From the NCBI GenBank assembly GCA_027064585.1, contig JAMOPI010000037.1, forward strand, positions 1-64,000: a stretch of 64,000 nucleotides of DNA, read 5' to 3'. The notes under the pieces were generated by a model. That model did not search any database, was not told the DNA's origin, and worked only from the letters and a program-made list of their open reading frames with translations. Position numbers and translations under genes: made by a program. Position 1 is the stretch's first letter. Each line of letters starts with the position of its first letter. The DNA is from Candidatus Desulfofervidaceae bacterium (GTDB lineage Bacteria; Desulfobacterota; Desulfofervidia; Desulfofervidales; Desulfofervidaceae). Shown piece by piece: positions 53,211 to 61,686 of this stretch.

Positions 53211-55010
53211 ATGCAGGTAATTTTAGACGGACAAAGCCTTAATGTAGATGCATGTACTGTTTATGTATTATTGCAAAAGCAAGGTAAGTCTTTTTACCGA
53301 CTAGATCACCCATTTTATGCCTTTATCCAAAATCCAGATTGTCCTTTGTTAAATTTGGTTGAAGTCAATGGCAAAGTTTATTCTGCACTAGCTCTCAAGC
53401 AAAAGCTGGTGCAAGAAGGGATGGAGATCAACACTGAAAGTGAAACGATTAAAAAACTCTTAGCCGAACGGCTGGAGAAGTTAGAAAAAGATCATGAATG
53501 TCTGCTTATACGAGAGATGCAAGAAATTGTCGCTCGGGATGCGGCAGACAGCCGTTTATTGGACTTTGAGGCCCGGCAAGGTTGGCAGTTTGAGCTGCGA
53601 AAGTCTTGGCCATCTACCGTGCATGATGCCAATAAATGCGTGCGTTGCGGTGGATGTGTAACGATTTGTAACGAGATTCAGGAAGTAGGGGCCCTGTGTA
53701 TGGATCCTGACCAAGGGGTTTTGATAGATGACCAAAAATGCGTGCGCTGTGGACAGTGTGTTTTGGTTTGTCCTTTGGGTTATGCGGAACAAAACATTAA
53801 GGCCTTTGTAGAATGGATGGGATGTAAGTTATGTCCTTTTAGCCAGCCTGTGGCTGCGTTTCACGAGGAAGATAATATTTTTGATGTCTGGGAGGCATTG
53901 CAGGATAAAGATAAGTTTGTTGTTGTCCAGTTTGCTCCATCTGTAAGGGCGAGTTTGGGGGAATTCTTTGACATGCCAGCAGGTAGTCTGGTTATGGGTA
54001 AGCTCTACGCCGCCCTGCGTCGGCTTGGCTTTGACCATGTGGGTGATACCAATTTTGGCGCCGACTTGACCATCATGGAAGAAGGGCATGAGTTAGTTAA
54101 GCGCATTACCGAAGGTGGAGTTTTGCCCCAATTTACCTCCTGTTGTCCGGCCTGGATAAGATACTGTGAGACCTTTTATCCAGAGCTTATTCCTCATATC
54201 TCTTCGGCCAAATCACCGCAGCAGATGTTTGGTCCAATTGCCAAGACCTATTTGGCGGAAAAGAGAGGGATTGATCCTCGCAAGATGATCGTCGTTTCCA
54301 TTATGCCCTGTACCGCCAAGAAGTTTGAATGCACAAGGGAGGAAATGTGTGGTGCCTGGAAGTATTGGATAGAAAAAGGAGAGGTTGGAGAAGGAGAAAG
54401 ATTTCCAGATGTGGATTATGTCTTAACGACCAGGGAGTGTGCCCGTTTGCTAAAAATGGGTGGAATTGATCTTAAAGAGATGCCAGAAGAAAGGCCTGAT
54501 CCCTTGGTGGGTGAGTATACAGGTGCAGCCACCATCTTTGGCCGTACAGGTGGCGTAATGGAGGCGGCCCTAAGAACGGCCTATGAAGTAATTACGGGCA
54601 AAGGCCTTTCTAAACTAGAGTTTGAAATATTGGGCGGCCTAAACAATATCAAAACGGCTGAAATTGGCATAAACGGCAAAAAAATTAAAGTAGCCGTAGC
54701 GCATAGCCTAAAGGCAGTTAAGGAGATCTGTGACTCCGTAAAGGCAGGCGGTGAGTTTGCAAAATGTACCTTTATTGAATTTATGGCCTGTCCTGGCGGC
54801 TGCATAGGTGGGGGTGGACAGCCTGTTCTGACTTCTCTTAAGACCATAGAGGCAAGGATAGAGGGATTAAATACTGATGATAGACACCGTTCTTTACGTA
54901 AATCCCATGAAAATCCAGAGATAAAACAACTCTATCAAGACTTCCTCAAAGAGCCTTTAAGTCATCTTTCCCACCATCTGTTGCATACTACTTACCGTGC
55001 AAGAACATAA
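53211..55010 (+). CDS. Cytoplasmic-type [FeFe] hydrogenase, monomeric, with clusterless N-terminal domain
   Basis: The 599-residue enzyme has two [4Fe-4S] motifs (CVRCGGCVTIC near residue 143 and CVRCGQCVLVCP near 177) and the H-cluster motifs TSCCPAW (about 310), MPCTAKKFEC (about 365) and MACPGGCIGGGGQP (about 525). The C-terminal tail (LSHLSHHLLHTTY) is the fused small-subunit domain. The N-terminal 100 residues follow the [2Fe-2S] ferredoxin fold of clostridial hydrogenase, but three of its four cysteines are missing, and the histidine-ligated cluster motif after it is missing too. There is no signal peptide. With the FlpD-like gene upstream it likely exchanges electrons in the cytoplasm. 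A terminator follows. Confidence 0.93.
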   Translation: MQVILDGQSLNVDACTVYVLLQKQGKSFYRLDHPFYAFIQNPDCPLLNLVEVNGKVYSALALKQKLVQEGMEINTESETIKKLLAERLEKLEKDHECLLIREMQEIVARDAADSRLLDFEARQGWQFELRKSWPSTVHDANKCVRCGGCVTICNEIQEVGALCMDPDQGVLIDDQKCVRCGQCVLVCPLGYAEQNIKAFVEWMGCKLCPFSQPVAAFHEEDNIFDVWEALQDKDKFVVVQFAPSVRASLGEFFDMPAGSLVMGKLYAALRRLGFDHVGDTNFGADLTIMEEGHELVKRITEGGVLPQFTSCCPAWIRYCETFYPELIPHISSAKSPQQMFGPIAKTYLAEKRGIDPRKMIVVSIMPCTAKKFECTREEMCGAWKYWIEKGEVGEGERFPDVDYVLTTRECARLLKMGGIDLKEMPEERPDPLVGEYTGAATIFGRTGGVMEAALRTAYEVITGKGLSKLEFEILGGLNNIKTAEIGINGKKIKVAVAHSLKAVKEICDSVKAGGEFAKCTFIEFMACPGGCIGGGGQPVLTSLKTIEARIEGLNTDDRHRSLRKSHENPEIKQLYQDFLKEPLSHLSHHLLHTTYRART

Positions 55011-55015
55011 TCTTT

Positions 55016-55056
55016 ACCACCCCTTTCTTCTGGAAAGGGGTGGTGTAACTTTTTTT
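55016..55056 (+). terminator. Intrinsic terminator after the cytoplasmic hydrogenase
   Basis: ACCACCCCTTTC (55016-55027) and GAAAGGGGTGGT (55033-55044) form a perfect 12-bp stem with a TTCTG loop, followed by GTAAC and seven T. Confidence 0.9.
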
Positions 55057-55057
55057 G

Positions 55058-55087
55058 TTGACAAATAACACCATTTTATGCTATGTG
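55058..55087 (+). promoter_or_regulatory. Sigma-70-type promoter for periplasmic hydAB
   Basis: TTGACA at 55058-55063, 17-18 bases, then TATGTG at 55082-55087. It begins directly after the terminator T-run and lies about 55 bases before the hydA start, so hydAB seems to be transcribed separately. Confidence 0.55.
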
Positions 55088-55141
55088 TTTAATACGAAAT
55101 TGGATTTTTGTGTTACTTAATAACCCCAAAGGAGGTTTGCG

Positions 55142-56428
55142 ATGCGTCAGTGTGAAGGTGTAGGGTATTTAGGGGTAGTGCCTAGTAGCAAGGCAACAGA
55201 TCCCGCGGAAATGTTCTTTGTGCAAGTAGATAAGACCAAGTGTATTGAATGCGGCACCTGTGGTGAGTATTGTCCGACCGGAGCCATTAGGCCTGTAGGC
55301 GAAGACGGACCACGGGAAGTTGTTCATCCTGGGTTGTGTGTAAATTGTGGCCAGTGTCTGACCCATTGTCCGGCAGGTGCAATTTATGAAGTGGTAAGCT
55401 GGATAGATGAAATCTTTGCGGCCATTGATGATCCAAATAAATATACGGTTGCTGTACCTGCGCCAGCTATTCGTTATGGACTGGCTGAATGTTTTGGTTA
55501 TCCTCCTGGTACCAATGTTTATGGAAAGATGGTAACGGCCTTACGGGAGCTTGGTTTTGATAAGGTTTGGGACAATGAGTTTACGGCTGACTTAACCATT
55601 ATGGAAGAAGGGACAGAGTTAATTAAGCGTATTACCGGCGAGCTTGAAAGACCGCTTCCGCAATTTACTTCTTGTTGTCCGGCGTGGATAAAATATGCAG
55701 AGACATTTTATCCTGACTTGTTACCGCATATTTCCTCTTGTAAGTCTCCTATCGGTATGGCAGGTGGTGCTGCCAAAGTCTATGGAGCAAAAGAGGCCGG
55801 GGTTGACCCGAAAAAGATGTATCTTGTTTCTATTATGCCTTGCATTGCCAAGAAGTTTGAGGGGCTAAGACCAGAGATTACTGGTATTGATGCAACCATT
55901 ACCACCAGAGAACTTGCCTATATGATTAAGGCAAAAGGTATTAACTTTAAGAATCTGCCTGAGGACTTTGCCGATCCGATTATGGGCACTTCCTCTGGTG
56001 CAGCGACGATCTTTGCCGCTACAGGCGGTGTGATGGAGGCAGCTTTAAGGTTTGCCGTATGGAAACTTACGGGTGAGAAAAAGAAGGTTATAGAGTTTAA
56101 GTCTGTACGTGGTTTAAAAGGTATAAAGGAAGCAACCGTGAAGTTGCCCAAGACCTTAAAGACACCACATGGGAAGATAAAGGAAATTCGTGTCGCCGTG
56201 GCCAGTGGTCTGAAATATGCTAAGGTGCTTTGCGATCAAGTCAGGGCGGGTAAGTCTCCATATCATTTTATTGAAGTCATGGCCTGTCCTGGTGGTTGTG
56301 TTTCTGGTGGTGGAGAGCCTATTTTGCCTGGTGTGCGTGAAGCGATGGAAAGAACGCTTAAGCGCTGGTATGGCAGCTTGAAGAAACGGTTGGAGTATTA
56401 TCAAAGCAACAAACTGCTAAATGCTTAA
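55142..56428 (+). CDS. hydA: Periplasmic [FeFe] hydrogenase large subunit
   Basis: The 428-residue protein closely follows Desulfovibrio HydA: two [4Fe-4S] motifs (CIECGTCGEYCP, CVNCGQCLTHCP), then TSCCPAWIKYAETFYPDLLPH, SIMPCIAKKFEGLRPE and MACPGGCVSGGGEP for the H-cluster. It lacks the N-terminal extra domains and any signal peptide, consistent with export as a partner of the Tat-signal-bearing HydB. AAAGGAGG precedes the ATG. It oxidises H2 in the periplasm and passes electrons to cytochromes; none is encoded here. Confidence 0.96.
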   Translation: MRQCEGVGYLGVVPSSKATDPAEMFFVQVDKTKCIECGTCGEYCPTGAIRPVGEDGPREVVHPGLCVNCGQCLTHCPAGAIYEVVSWIDEIFAAIDDPNKYTVAVPAPAIRYGLAECFGYPPGTNVYGKMVTALRELGFDKVWDNEFTADLTIMEEGTELIKRITGELERPLPQFTSCCPAWIKYAETFYPDLLPHISSCKSPIGMAGGAAKVYGAKEAGVDPKKMYLVSIMPCIAKKFEGLRPEITGIDATITTRELAYMIKAKGINFKNLPEDFADPIMGTSSGAATIFAATGGVMEAALRFAVWKLTGEKKKVIEFKSVRGLKGIKEATVKLPKTLKTPHGKIKEIRVAVASGLKYAKVLCDQVRAGKSPYHFIEVMACPGGCVSGGGEPILPGVREAMERTLKRWYGSLKKRLEYYQSNKLLNA

Positions 56429-56447
56429 ATGTTAAGGAGGTTTAAAG

Positions 56448-56819
56448 ATGAAATTGGTTGAATTTACCCGCAGGCAGTTTTTAAAGGCAGGCATGGTTGT
56501 AACAGGTGGCCTGCTTATAGGATTAAAATGGACAAATAAGGCCTATGCGGCCATAAAATCGCAGGCCGAGTATATGAAGGACAGATTAAAAGGGATTTAC
56601 AAACACGATGCCGAGATGGAGTATCGTTGTTCCCAAGACAATCCTATGATTAGTTATGCCTATAAACACTTTTTTGGCCATCCAATGAGTGAGCTCGCAG
56701 AGAAACTTTTACATACCCAATATCATGACCGGTCAGCGGTTTTGAAAAAACTTGAAGAGCAAGGGTTATTTTCCTGGAAGGAATTTAATAGCATTCCTGC
56801 GCACTATCCTTTTGAATAA
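56448..56819 (+). CDS. hydB: Periplasmic [FeFe] hydrogenase small subunit with Tat signal
   Basis: The 123-residue protein begins with a twin-arginine signal (TRRQFLKAGMVVTGGLLIG, cleavage likely after AYA). The mature part contains YKHFFGHPMSELAEKLLHTQY and ends HYPFE, matching Desulfovibrio HydB. It wraps around HydA and carries it through the Tat pore. AAGGAGG lies before the ATG. Confidence 0.95.
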   Translation: MKLVEFTRRQFLKAGMVVTGGLLIGLKWTNKAYAAIKSQAEYMKDRLKGIYKHDAEMEYRCSQDNPMISYAYKHFFGHPMSELAEKLLHTQYHDRSAVLKKLEEQGLFSWKEFNSIPAHYPFE

Positions 56820-56828
56820 TTTTTTATT

Positions 56829-56920
56829 TGCCTGCGGGGAGGGCGTAAGCCTGAACCTCAGGGCTGGAAGTAGCTTTAAGGATCATCCAGCCCGACCTGC
56901 AGGAAGGTCGGGTTTTTTAT
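56829..56920 (+). promoter_or_regulatory. Leader with mutually exclusive hairpins before the hydrogenase-maturation operon
   Basis: CCCGACCT (56891-56898) and AGGTCGGG (56905-56912) plus six T form a perfect intrinsic terminator. Upstream, GGGCTGG (56861-56867) pairs perfectly with CCAGCCC (56887-56893), which takes three bases of the terminator stem; AGCCTGA/TCAGGGCT (56848-56866) gives a further alternative. The ribosome-binding site of the next gene follows at once. This is the layout of an attenuator or riboswitch, though a plain terminator of hydAB with a chance upstream helix is possible. Confidence 0.6.
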
Positions 56921-56932
56921 TTGGAGGGAAAA

Positions 56933-57178
56933 ATGGAAAGAATAGGTGCCGTGGTTATCGTGATAAAAGACAGAAAAAAGGCCGCTGGCAAAGTAAACCA
57001 GATTCTGAGTGAATATGGAGACATCATCATTGGCCGTATGGGTATCCCCTATCGGAGAAAAAACTTGAGCATTATTACCTTGATTGTGGAAGGAAATACC
57101 GATGTCCTTGGGGCAATGACGGGCAAGCTGGGTATGCTTGAAGATGTAGAGGTTAAGTCAATTTTGGTTACCAAATAG
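56933..57178 (+). CDS. TM1266-type iron-only hydrogenase system protein
   Basis: ATG 56933 follows TGGAGGG; 81 residues. The ACT-like fold pattern (RIGAVVIVIKDRKKAAGKVNQIL, IIIGRMGIPYRRKNLSIITLIVEG, KLGMLEDVEVKSILVTK) matches the small protein annotated as an iron-only hydrogenase system regulator and found next to hydE/F/G in many anaerobes. It may bind a ligand through the ACT-like fold; its biochemical role is unproven. The next gene follows at 57182. Confidence 0.88.
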   Translation: MERIGAVVIVIKDRKKAAGKVNQILSEYGDIIIGRMGIPYRRKNLSIITLIVEGNTDVLGAMTGKLGMLEDVEVKSILVTK

Positions 57179-57181
57179 GAT

Positions 57182-58567
57182 GTGGCAAACAAAATGGGTA
57201 GCCGTTTGGAAACAGATTTAATTGGCAGTTTAGAGATTGCAGGAGATGTTTATTGGGGGGTTTATACTGAACGGGCAAGAAGAAACTTTGATTTTGGATT
57301 TGCCAAGGTTCATCCTGACCTCATCGCTGCCTTGGCCATGGTAAAAAAGGCCTGCTGTCTGGCCAACTATGAGCTTGGTTTTTTAGAAGAGAAAAAGGCC
57401 AAGGCCATTCTTACGGCCTGCGATGAAGTTATTGAGGGCAGACTGCAAGATCAATTTCCTTTAGATGCCTTACAAGGCGGGGCCGGCACTTCTACCAATA
57501 TGAATATCAATGAAGTCATTGCCAATCGGGCCATTGAAATCCTAGGTGGTCAAAAAGGAGATTATTATTTAGTGCATCCCCTACACGATGTCAATTTGCA
57601 TCAATCCACCAACGATACCTATCCCACGGCGATAAAGGTGGCCTGTATCTTTAAGCTACGTGCTTTAAGCGAGACCATTGCCCGGCTGCAAGGTGCCTTT
57701 CAACGCAAGGAAAAGGAATTTGCTGGGATTGTTAAAATCGGCCGCACCGAGTTGCAGGAGGCCGTGCCCATTACTTTAGGAGCAGAGTTTGCTGCCTTTG
57801 CCGAGGCCATTGCCAGGGATAGATGGCGCACCTTTAAGTGTGAAGAGCGGCTGCGGGTGGTTAATTTGGGTGGTACTGCCGTGGGTACAGGTCTTACGGC
57901 CCCAAGAGAGTATATTTTTTTAGTGATTGAACGCCTGCGGGAGATTACTGGACTTGGGCTTTGCCGGGGAGAAAATCTGCCTGGAGAGACGGCCAATGCC
58001 GATCCCTTTGTGGAGGTTTCAGGTATCATGAAGGCCCATGCCTCTAATTTAATAAAAATTTGTAATGATCTGCGCCTTTTAAACCTGTTGGGAGAAATAA
58101 AGTTACCTGCCTTGCAGTCAGGTTCTTCCATCATGCCGGGTAAGGTCAATCCGGCATTATGTGAGGCCGGCATTCAGATTGGCCTTAAAGTCATGGCCAA
58201 TGATTTTCTTATTACTGAAGCCGCCAGTCGGAGTACCCTCCAGATTAATGAATTTTTACCCTTACTTGCGCATGCCCTCCTGGAATCAATGGACTTGCTC
58301 CTCAACTTTGACCGCGTCCTCACAGAATATGTCAAAGGGATTAAGGCCGACGCAAAGAAATGTAAAGAATATGTAGACAAAAGCCTGACTATTGTTACTG
58401 CCCTTTTGCCAGTAATTGGTTATAAACAGGCCGAGGCCTTGGTTAAGGAATTTTTAGAAAGCGGTGAGACGGATTTTCGGGCCTTTTTAAAGAAGCGGCT
58501 AGGAGAAGAATTGGTGGAAGAGGTGCTTTCGCCTTATAAATTAACTGCCTTGGGGTATAGGCGATGA
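57182..58567 (+). CDS. aspA: Aspartate ammonia-lyase
   Basis: The 461-residue protein belongs to the aspartase/fumarase superfamily: DLIGSLEIAGDVYWGVYT, GGAGTSTNMNINEVIANRA, VHPLHDVNLHQSTNDTYPTA, GRTELQEAVPITLG and the signature GSSIMPGKVNPALCE. Its GTG start is three bases after the TM1266-type gene. Aspartase genes recur in [FeFe]-hydrogenase maturation clusters; a link to ammonia release for bridging-ligand synthesis is proposed in general terms, and here is inference from context. Its end overlaps hydF by four bases. Confidence 0.92.
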   Translation: MANKMGSRLETDLIGSLEIAGDVYWGVYTERARRNFDFGFAKVHPDLIAALAMVKKACCLANYELGFLEEKKAKAILTACDEVIEGRLQDQFPLDALQGGAGTSTNMNINEVIANRAIEILGGQKGDYYLVHPLHDVNLHQSTNDTYPTAIKVACIFKLRALSETIARLQGAFQRKEKEFAGIVKIGRTELQEAVPITLGAEFAAFAEAIARDRWRTFKCEERLRVVNLGGTAVGTGLTAPREYIFLVIERLREITGLGLCRGENLPGETANADPFVEVSGIMKAHASNLIKICNDLRLLNLLGEIKLPALQSGSSIMPGKVNPALCEAGIQIGLKVMANDFLITEAASRSTLQINEFLPLLAHALLESMDLLLNFDRVLTEYVKGIKADAKKCKEYVDKSLTIVTALLPVIGYKQAEALVKEFLESGETDFRAFLKKRLGEELVEEVLSPYKLTALGYRR

Positions 58568-59817
58568 ACAAAACACCACGTGGCAACCGCTTACACATTG
58601 CCCTCTTTGGACGCACAAATGTGGGCAAATCTTCCTTTTTAAACATGATTATAGGACAGGATATTGCCATTACCTCACCTGTAGCCGGCACGACTACAGA
58701 TGTAGTGGAAAAGGCGATGGAGCTTTTACCTATTGGGCCGGTGGTATTTTTGGATACAGCTGGTCTAGACGACATGTCCATGCTAGCAGAGCTAAGGCTT
58801 AAAAAGACCTACCGTGTGTTTGACCGCACGGATATTGCCCTGCTTATCTTAGAACCCGATGTTTGGACCGAATATGAAGAGGAAATCTTAAAAGAAGCGC
58901 AAAAGAGAAAGATTCCTTTGATTGGCATTATTAACAAAATTGACCTTAAAGAGCCAACTCCGAATTTTATTAAGCAGGTAAAGTCCCGTATAGGACGGGT
59001 TATTCTTGTCTCAGCCCTGGATGAATCTCATCGTGATGATTACATCAATGCCTTAAAGGCCCATCTTTTAGAGGTTTGCCCGGCCGACTTTTTACAACCG
59101 CCCCCCTTAATCGGTGATCTTTTACCCCCAGGTGGACTGGCTGTTTTAGTCGTGCCCATTGATTTGGAAGCACCCAAAGGCAGGTTGATCCTGCCACAAG
59201 TGCAGACAATACGCGATGCCTTAGATAACGATGCTGCTGCCCTGGTGGTCAAAGAGAGAGAATTGGCTCATATCTTAAGCATTCTAAAGACACCGCCTAA
59301 TGTGGTTGTCTGTGATTCGCAGGTGGTCTTAAAGATGTGTGCCGATACGCCTAAAGAAATTCCAGCGACAACCTTTTCTATCCTTTTTTCTCGGTATAAA
59401 GGAGACTTAGTAGAACAAGCAAGAGGAGCAGCCCATATTGAGGCCTTAAAACCAGGGGATAAGGTTTTAATTGCCGAGGCCTGCACGCATCATCCAATTG
59501 AGGATGACATTGGGCGGGTAAAGATCCCCCGTTGGCTGCGGCAGTATGTAGGCGGAGATTTGCAGATTGATGTCTATGCTGGCAAGGACTATCCAGAAAA
59601 CTTAAAAGAATACAAGCTTGTCATCCATTGTGGTGCCTGTGTCCTCAATCGGCGGGAAATGCTTACGCGTATTCAGAAGGCCAAAGAGGCCGGGGTGCCC
59701 ATTACCAATTACGGCATCTGTATTTCCTTTTTACAAGGTGTATTAAAACGCACTTTAAGTCCATTCCCAGCTGCCTTACTTGCCTTTGAAAAGGAACTAA
59801 AGCGTTTGCGGAGTTGA
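58564..59817 (+). CDS. hydF: [FeFe] hydrogenase maturation GTPase HydF
   Basis: The 417-residue scaffold on which the 2Fe subcluster is assembled. The GTPase domain has GRTNVGKSS (16-24), TSPVAGTTTD, DTAGLDD and NKID. The C-terminal cluster domain has Cys307-x-His and Cys356-x2-Cys359 (EACTHHP, HCGACVLNRRE), as required for the [4Fe-4S] site. It overlaps aspA by four bases. All expected motifs are present. Confidence 0.96.
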   Translation: MNKTPRGNRLHIALFGRTNVGKSSFLNMIIGQDIAITSPVAGTTTDVVEKAMELLPIGPVVFLDTAGLDDMSMLAELRLKKTYRVFDRTDIALLILEPDVWTEYEEEILKEAQKRKIPLIGIINKIDLKEPTPNFIKQVKSRIGRVILVSALDESHRDDYINALKAHLLEVCPADFLQPPPLIGDLLPPGGLAVLVVPIDLEAPKGRLILPQVQTIRDALDNDAAALVVKERELAHILSILKTPPNVVVCDSQVVLKMCADTPKEIPATTFSILFSRYKGDLVEQARGAAHIEALKPGDKVLIAEACTHHPIEDDIGRVKIPRWLRQYVGGDLQIDVYAGKDYPENLKEYKLVIHCGACVLNRREMLTRIQKAKEAGVPITNYGICISFLQGVLKRTLSPFPAALLAFEKELKRLRS

Positions 59818-59920
59818 ATTTAGAAGGAGAAATTTCCGTTTGTTTCAGAAGTGCACATTTTAACTATAAAACTACAAAAATAAAGGCCAGAAATTAACTC
59901 AAATAAGGAGCATTTTCAAA

Positions 59921-60937
59921 ATGGCATTGACCAAGGAAGAAATTATTTATTATCTCACCCATAAAGAGGCCGAAGAAGACCTCTTTCGCCAGGCCGATGC
60001 CATGAGAAGGCAATATTGTGGAGAAGTTGCTCATCTAAGAGGAGTAATCCATTTTTCCAACTACTGCCGTTGCAATGATCTTTATTGCGGCCTGCGGCGC
60101 GATAACAAAGAAATGAAACGCATGCGCATGGATGAAGACATGATTGTGGACTTGGCCCTGAAGATTGCCTCTCAGGGTATAAAAACCATCGTCTTACAGT
60201 CAGGCGAAGATTTGTTTTACACACGCGAAATGATTTGCCGCATAATTAAACGCATAAAGGAAAAGGCCGATGTAGCCATTACCTTAAGCTTGGGAGAACG
60301 CCCTTATGATGACTTTAAGGCCTTTAAAAACGCTGGGGCCGATCGGTATTTAATGAAACATGAAACCATGAATGAAAAACTATATGAAAAGATGCGTCCT
60401 GATAGAAAATTAAAAGACAGGCTTAATGCGCTTGAGTTCTTACGCAAGCTTGGCTTTCAGGTAGGTACAGGCAATATTGTCGGACTGCCGGGACAAACGA
60501 TAGAGGACCTGGCCGCTGACATCCTCTTTTTTCAAGACTTTCAACCAGACATGATCAACATTGGCCCCTTTATTCCCCATAAACAAACGCCCTTAAAGGA
60601 CTATCCCCCAGGCGATTTTGACCTTATGCTACGGGTGTTTGCCTTGACCCGTATCGTTACCTTAAATACGCATCTAGCAGCAGCTAATACCGTGGCGACT
60701 TTAAGGCCAATAGAAGGGCAATACTTATGCTTTGTCAAAGGTGGGGCTAATGTGTTAATGCCCAATTGCAATCCCTTTGCTGAAAGCAGAGAAAAAAGGG
60801 TAGAATTTGAATTTCAATGTGCTCCCAAGAAGCGCTATGTGAGTGTAGAAGAGGCAAAAGAGGTGTTAAAAAGGGCAGGTAGAGAAATTGCTAAAGATAA
60901 AGGACATTCTTTAAAGATGGAGAGGCAGATATGCTAA
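59921..60937 (+). CDS. hydE: [FeFe] hydrogenase maturase HydE with rearranged radical-SAM motif
   Basis: The 338-residue protein matches HydE throughout ([82 protein letters not shown]). The [4Fe-4S] motif should read CxxxCxxC; here residues 49-56 are C-R-C-N-D-L-Y-C. The middle cysteine is at 51, and aspartate occupies 53. Everything around it is normal, so it looks like a rotation of the codons TGC-AAT-GAT rather than random decay. HydE supplies part of the 2Fe-subcluster precursor. The gene follows a 103-base gap with AAGGAGC before the ATG and overlaps the NifH-like gene by seven bases. Confidence 0.93.
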   Translation: MALTKEEIIYYLTHKEAEEDLFRQADAMRRQYCGEVAHLRGVIHFSNYCRCNDLYCGLRRDNKEMKRMRMDEDMIVDLALKIASQGIKTIVLQSGEDLFYTREMICRIIKRIKEKADVAITLSLGERPYDDFKAFKNAGADRYLMKHETMNEKLYEKMRPDRKLKDRLNALEFLRKLGFQVGTGNIVGLPGQTIEDLAADILFFQDFQPDMINIGPFIPHKQTPLKDYPPGDFDLMLRVFALTRIVTLNTHLAAANTVATLRPIEGQYLCFVKGGANVLMPNCNPFAESREKRVEFEFQCAPKKRYVSVEEAKEVLKRAGREIAKDKGHSLKMERQIC

Positions 60938-61686
60938 AGATTGCCATTTACGGAAAGGGAGGCATTGGTAAATCTACCGTAACTTCCCATCTGGCTGCGG
61001 CCTTTGCCATGATGGGCAAGCGGGTGATGCAGATTGGCTGTGATCCCAAGACTGATTCTACGATGAATCTTTTAGGTGGTCAGTCTCCCAAGCCCATTCT
61101 GCGTTATCTGGAAGAATACGGCCAGCCAGAGAGCGTAGAAGAAATTGCCAAGATAGGATTTAAAGGCATAGTCTGCCTAGAAGTAGGTGGGCCAACACCA
61201 GGGCTTGGCTGTGCGGGCAGGGGAATTATTACGGCCTTTGAGCTGTTGGATGAGTTAGGGGCGTATGAAATATACAGGCCAGATGTTATTCTCTACGATG
61301 TCTTAGGAGATGTAGTCTGTGGGGGATTTGCCGTGCCTATGCGGGAGGGCTATGCTGAAAAGGTATTGATCGTTACCTCTGGTGAAAAATTGGCCCTTTA
61401 TGCCGCCAGAAATATTATCCAGGCGATAAGAAACTTTGCCGACAGAAACTATGCCAAATTGGGCGGATTGATTTTAAACCAAAGAAATGTTGCTCACGAA
61501 AAAGAAATCGTAGAAAGATTTGCGCAAGAAATGGGGACAAAGATCTTGGGTGTTATTCCTCGCGACGATAACATCAACCGCTATGAGGCTGAGGGTAAAA
61601 CGGTGATTGAGGGTAATCCGGAGCTGCCAGTAGCCAAGGCCTTTTTTGAGCTGGCGCAAAGGATCCTGGAGGAAGAGGGATGCTAA
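60931..61686 (+). CDS. NifH-like Fe protein (nitrogenase-like reductase)
   Basis: The 251-residue ATPase has the P-loop GKGGIGKST (8-16), CDPKTDST, the two cluster ligands Cys94 ([11 protein letters not shown]) and Cys130 ([14 protein letters not shown]), and the switch regions of NifH/BchL-type proteins. It should form a homodimer with one bridging [4Fe-4S] cluster and pass electrons with ATP hydrolysis to a NifDK-type partner. It is shorter than true NifH (about 290 residues). It overlaps hydE upstream and the NifD-like gene downstream by seven bases each, so it is translated as part of the maturation operon. Confidence 0.93.
   Translation: MLKIAIYGKGGIGKSTVTSHLAAAFAMMGKRVMQIGCDPKTDSTMNLLGGQSPKPILRYLEEYGQPESVEEIAKIGFKGIVCLEVGGPTPGLGCAGRGIITAFELLDELGAYEIYRPDVILYDVLGDVVCGGFAVPMREGYAEKVLIVTSGEKLALYAARNIIQAIRNFADRNYAKLGGLILNQRNVAHEKEIVERFAQEMGTKILGVIPRDDNINRYEAEGKTVIEGNPELPVAKAFFELAQRILEEEGC

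Noticed and set aside
56829-56890. Resemblance of the leader to a small signal recognition particle RNA (AACCTCAGGGCTGGAAG ... AGC)
   Set aside because: The nearly invariant GUCAGG-YCC-GGAA-GG-AGCAGCC loop is not matched base for base, and the stem around GGAA does not pair in the SRP way; the competing terminator helices explain the region better.
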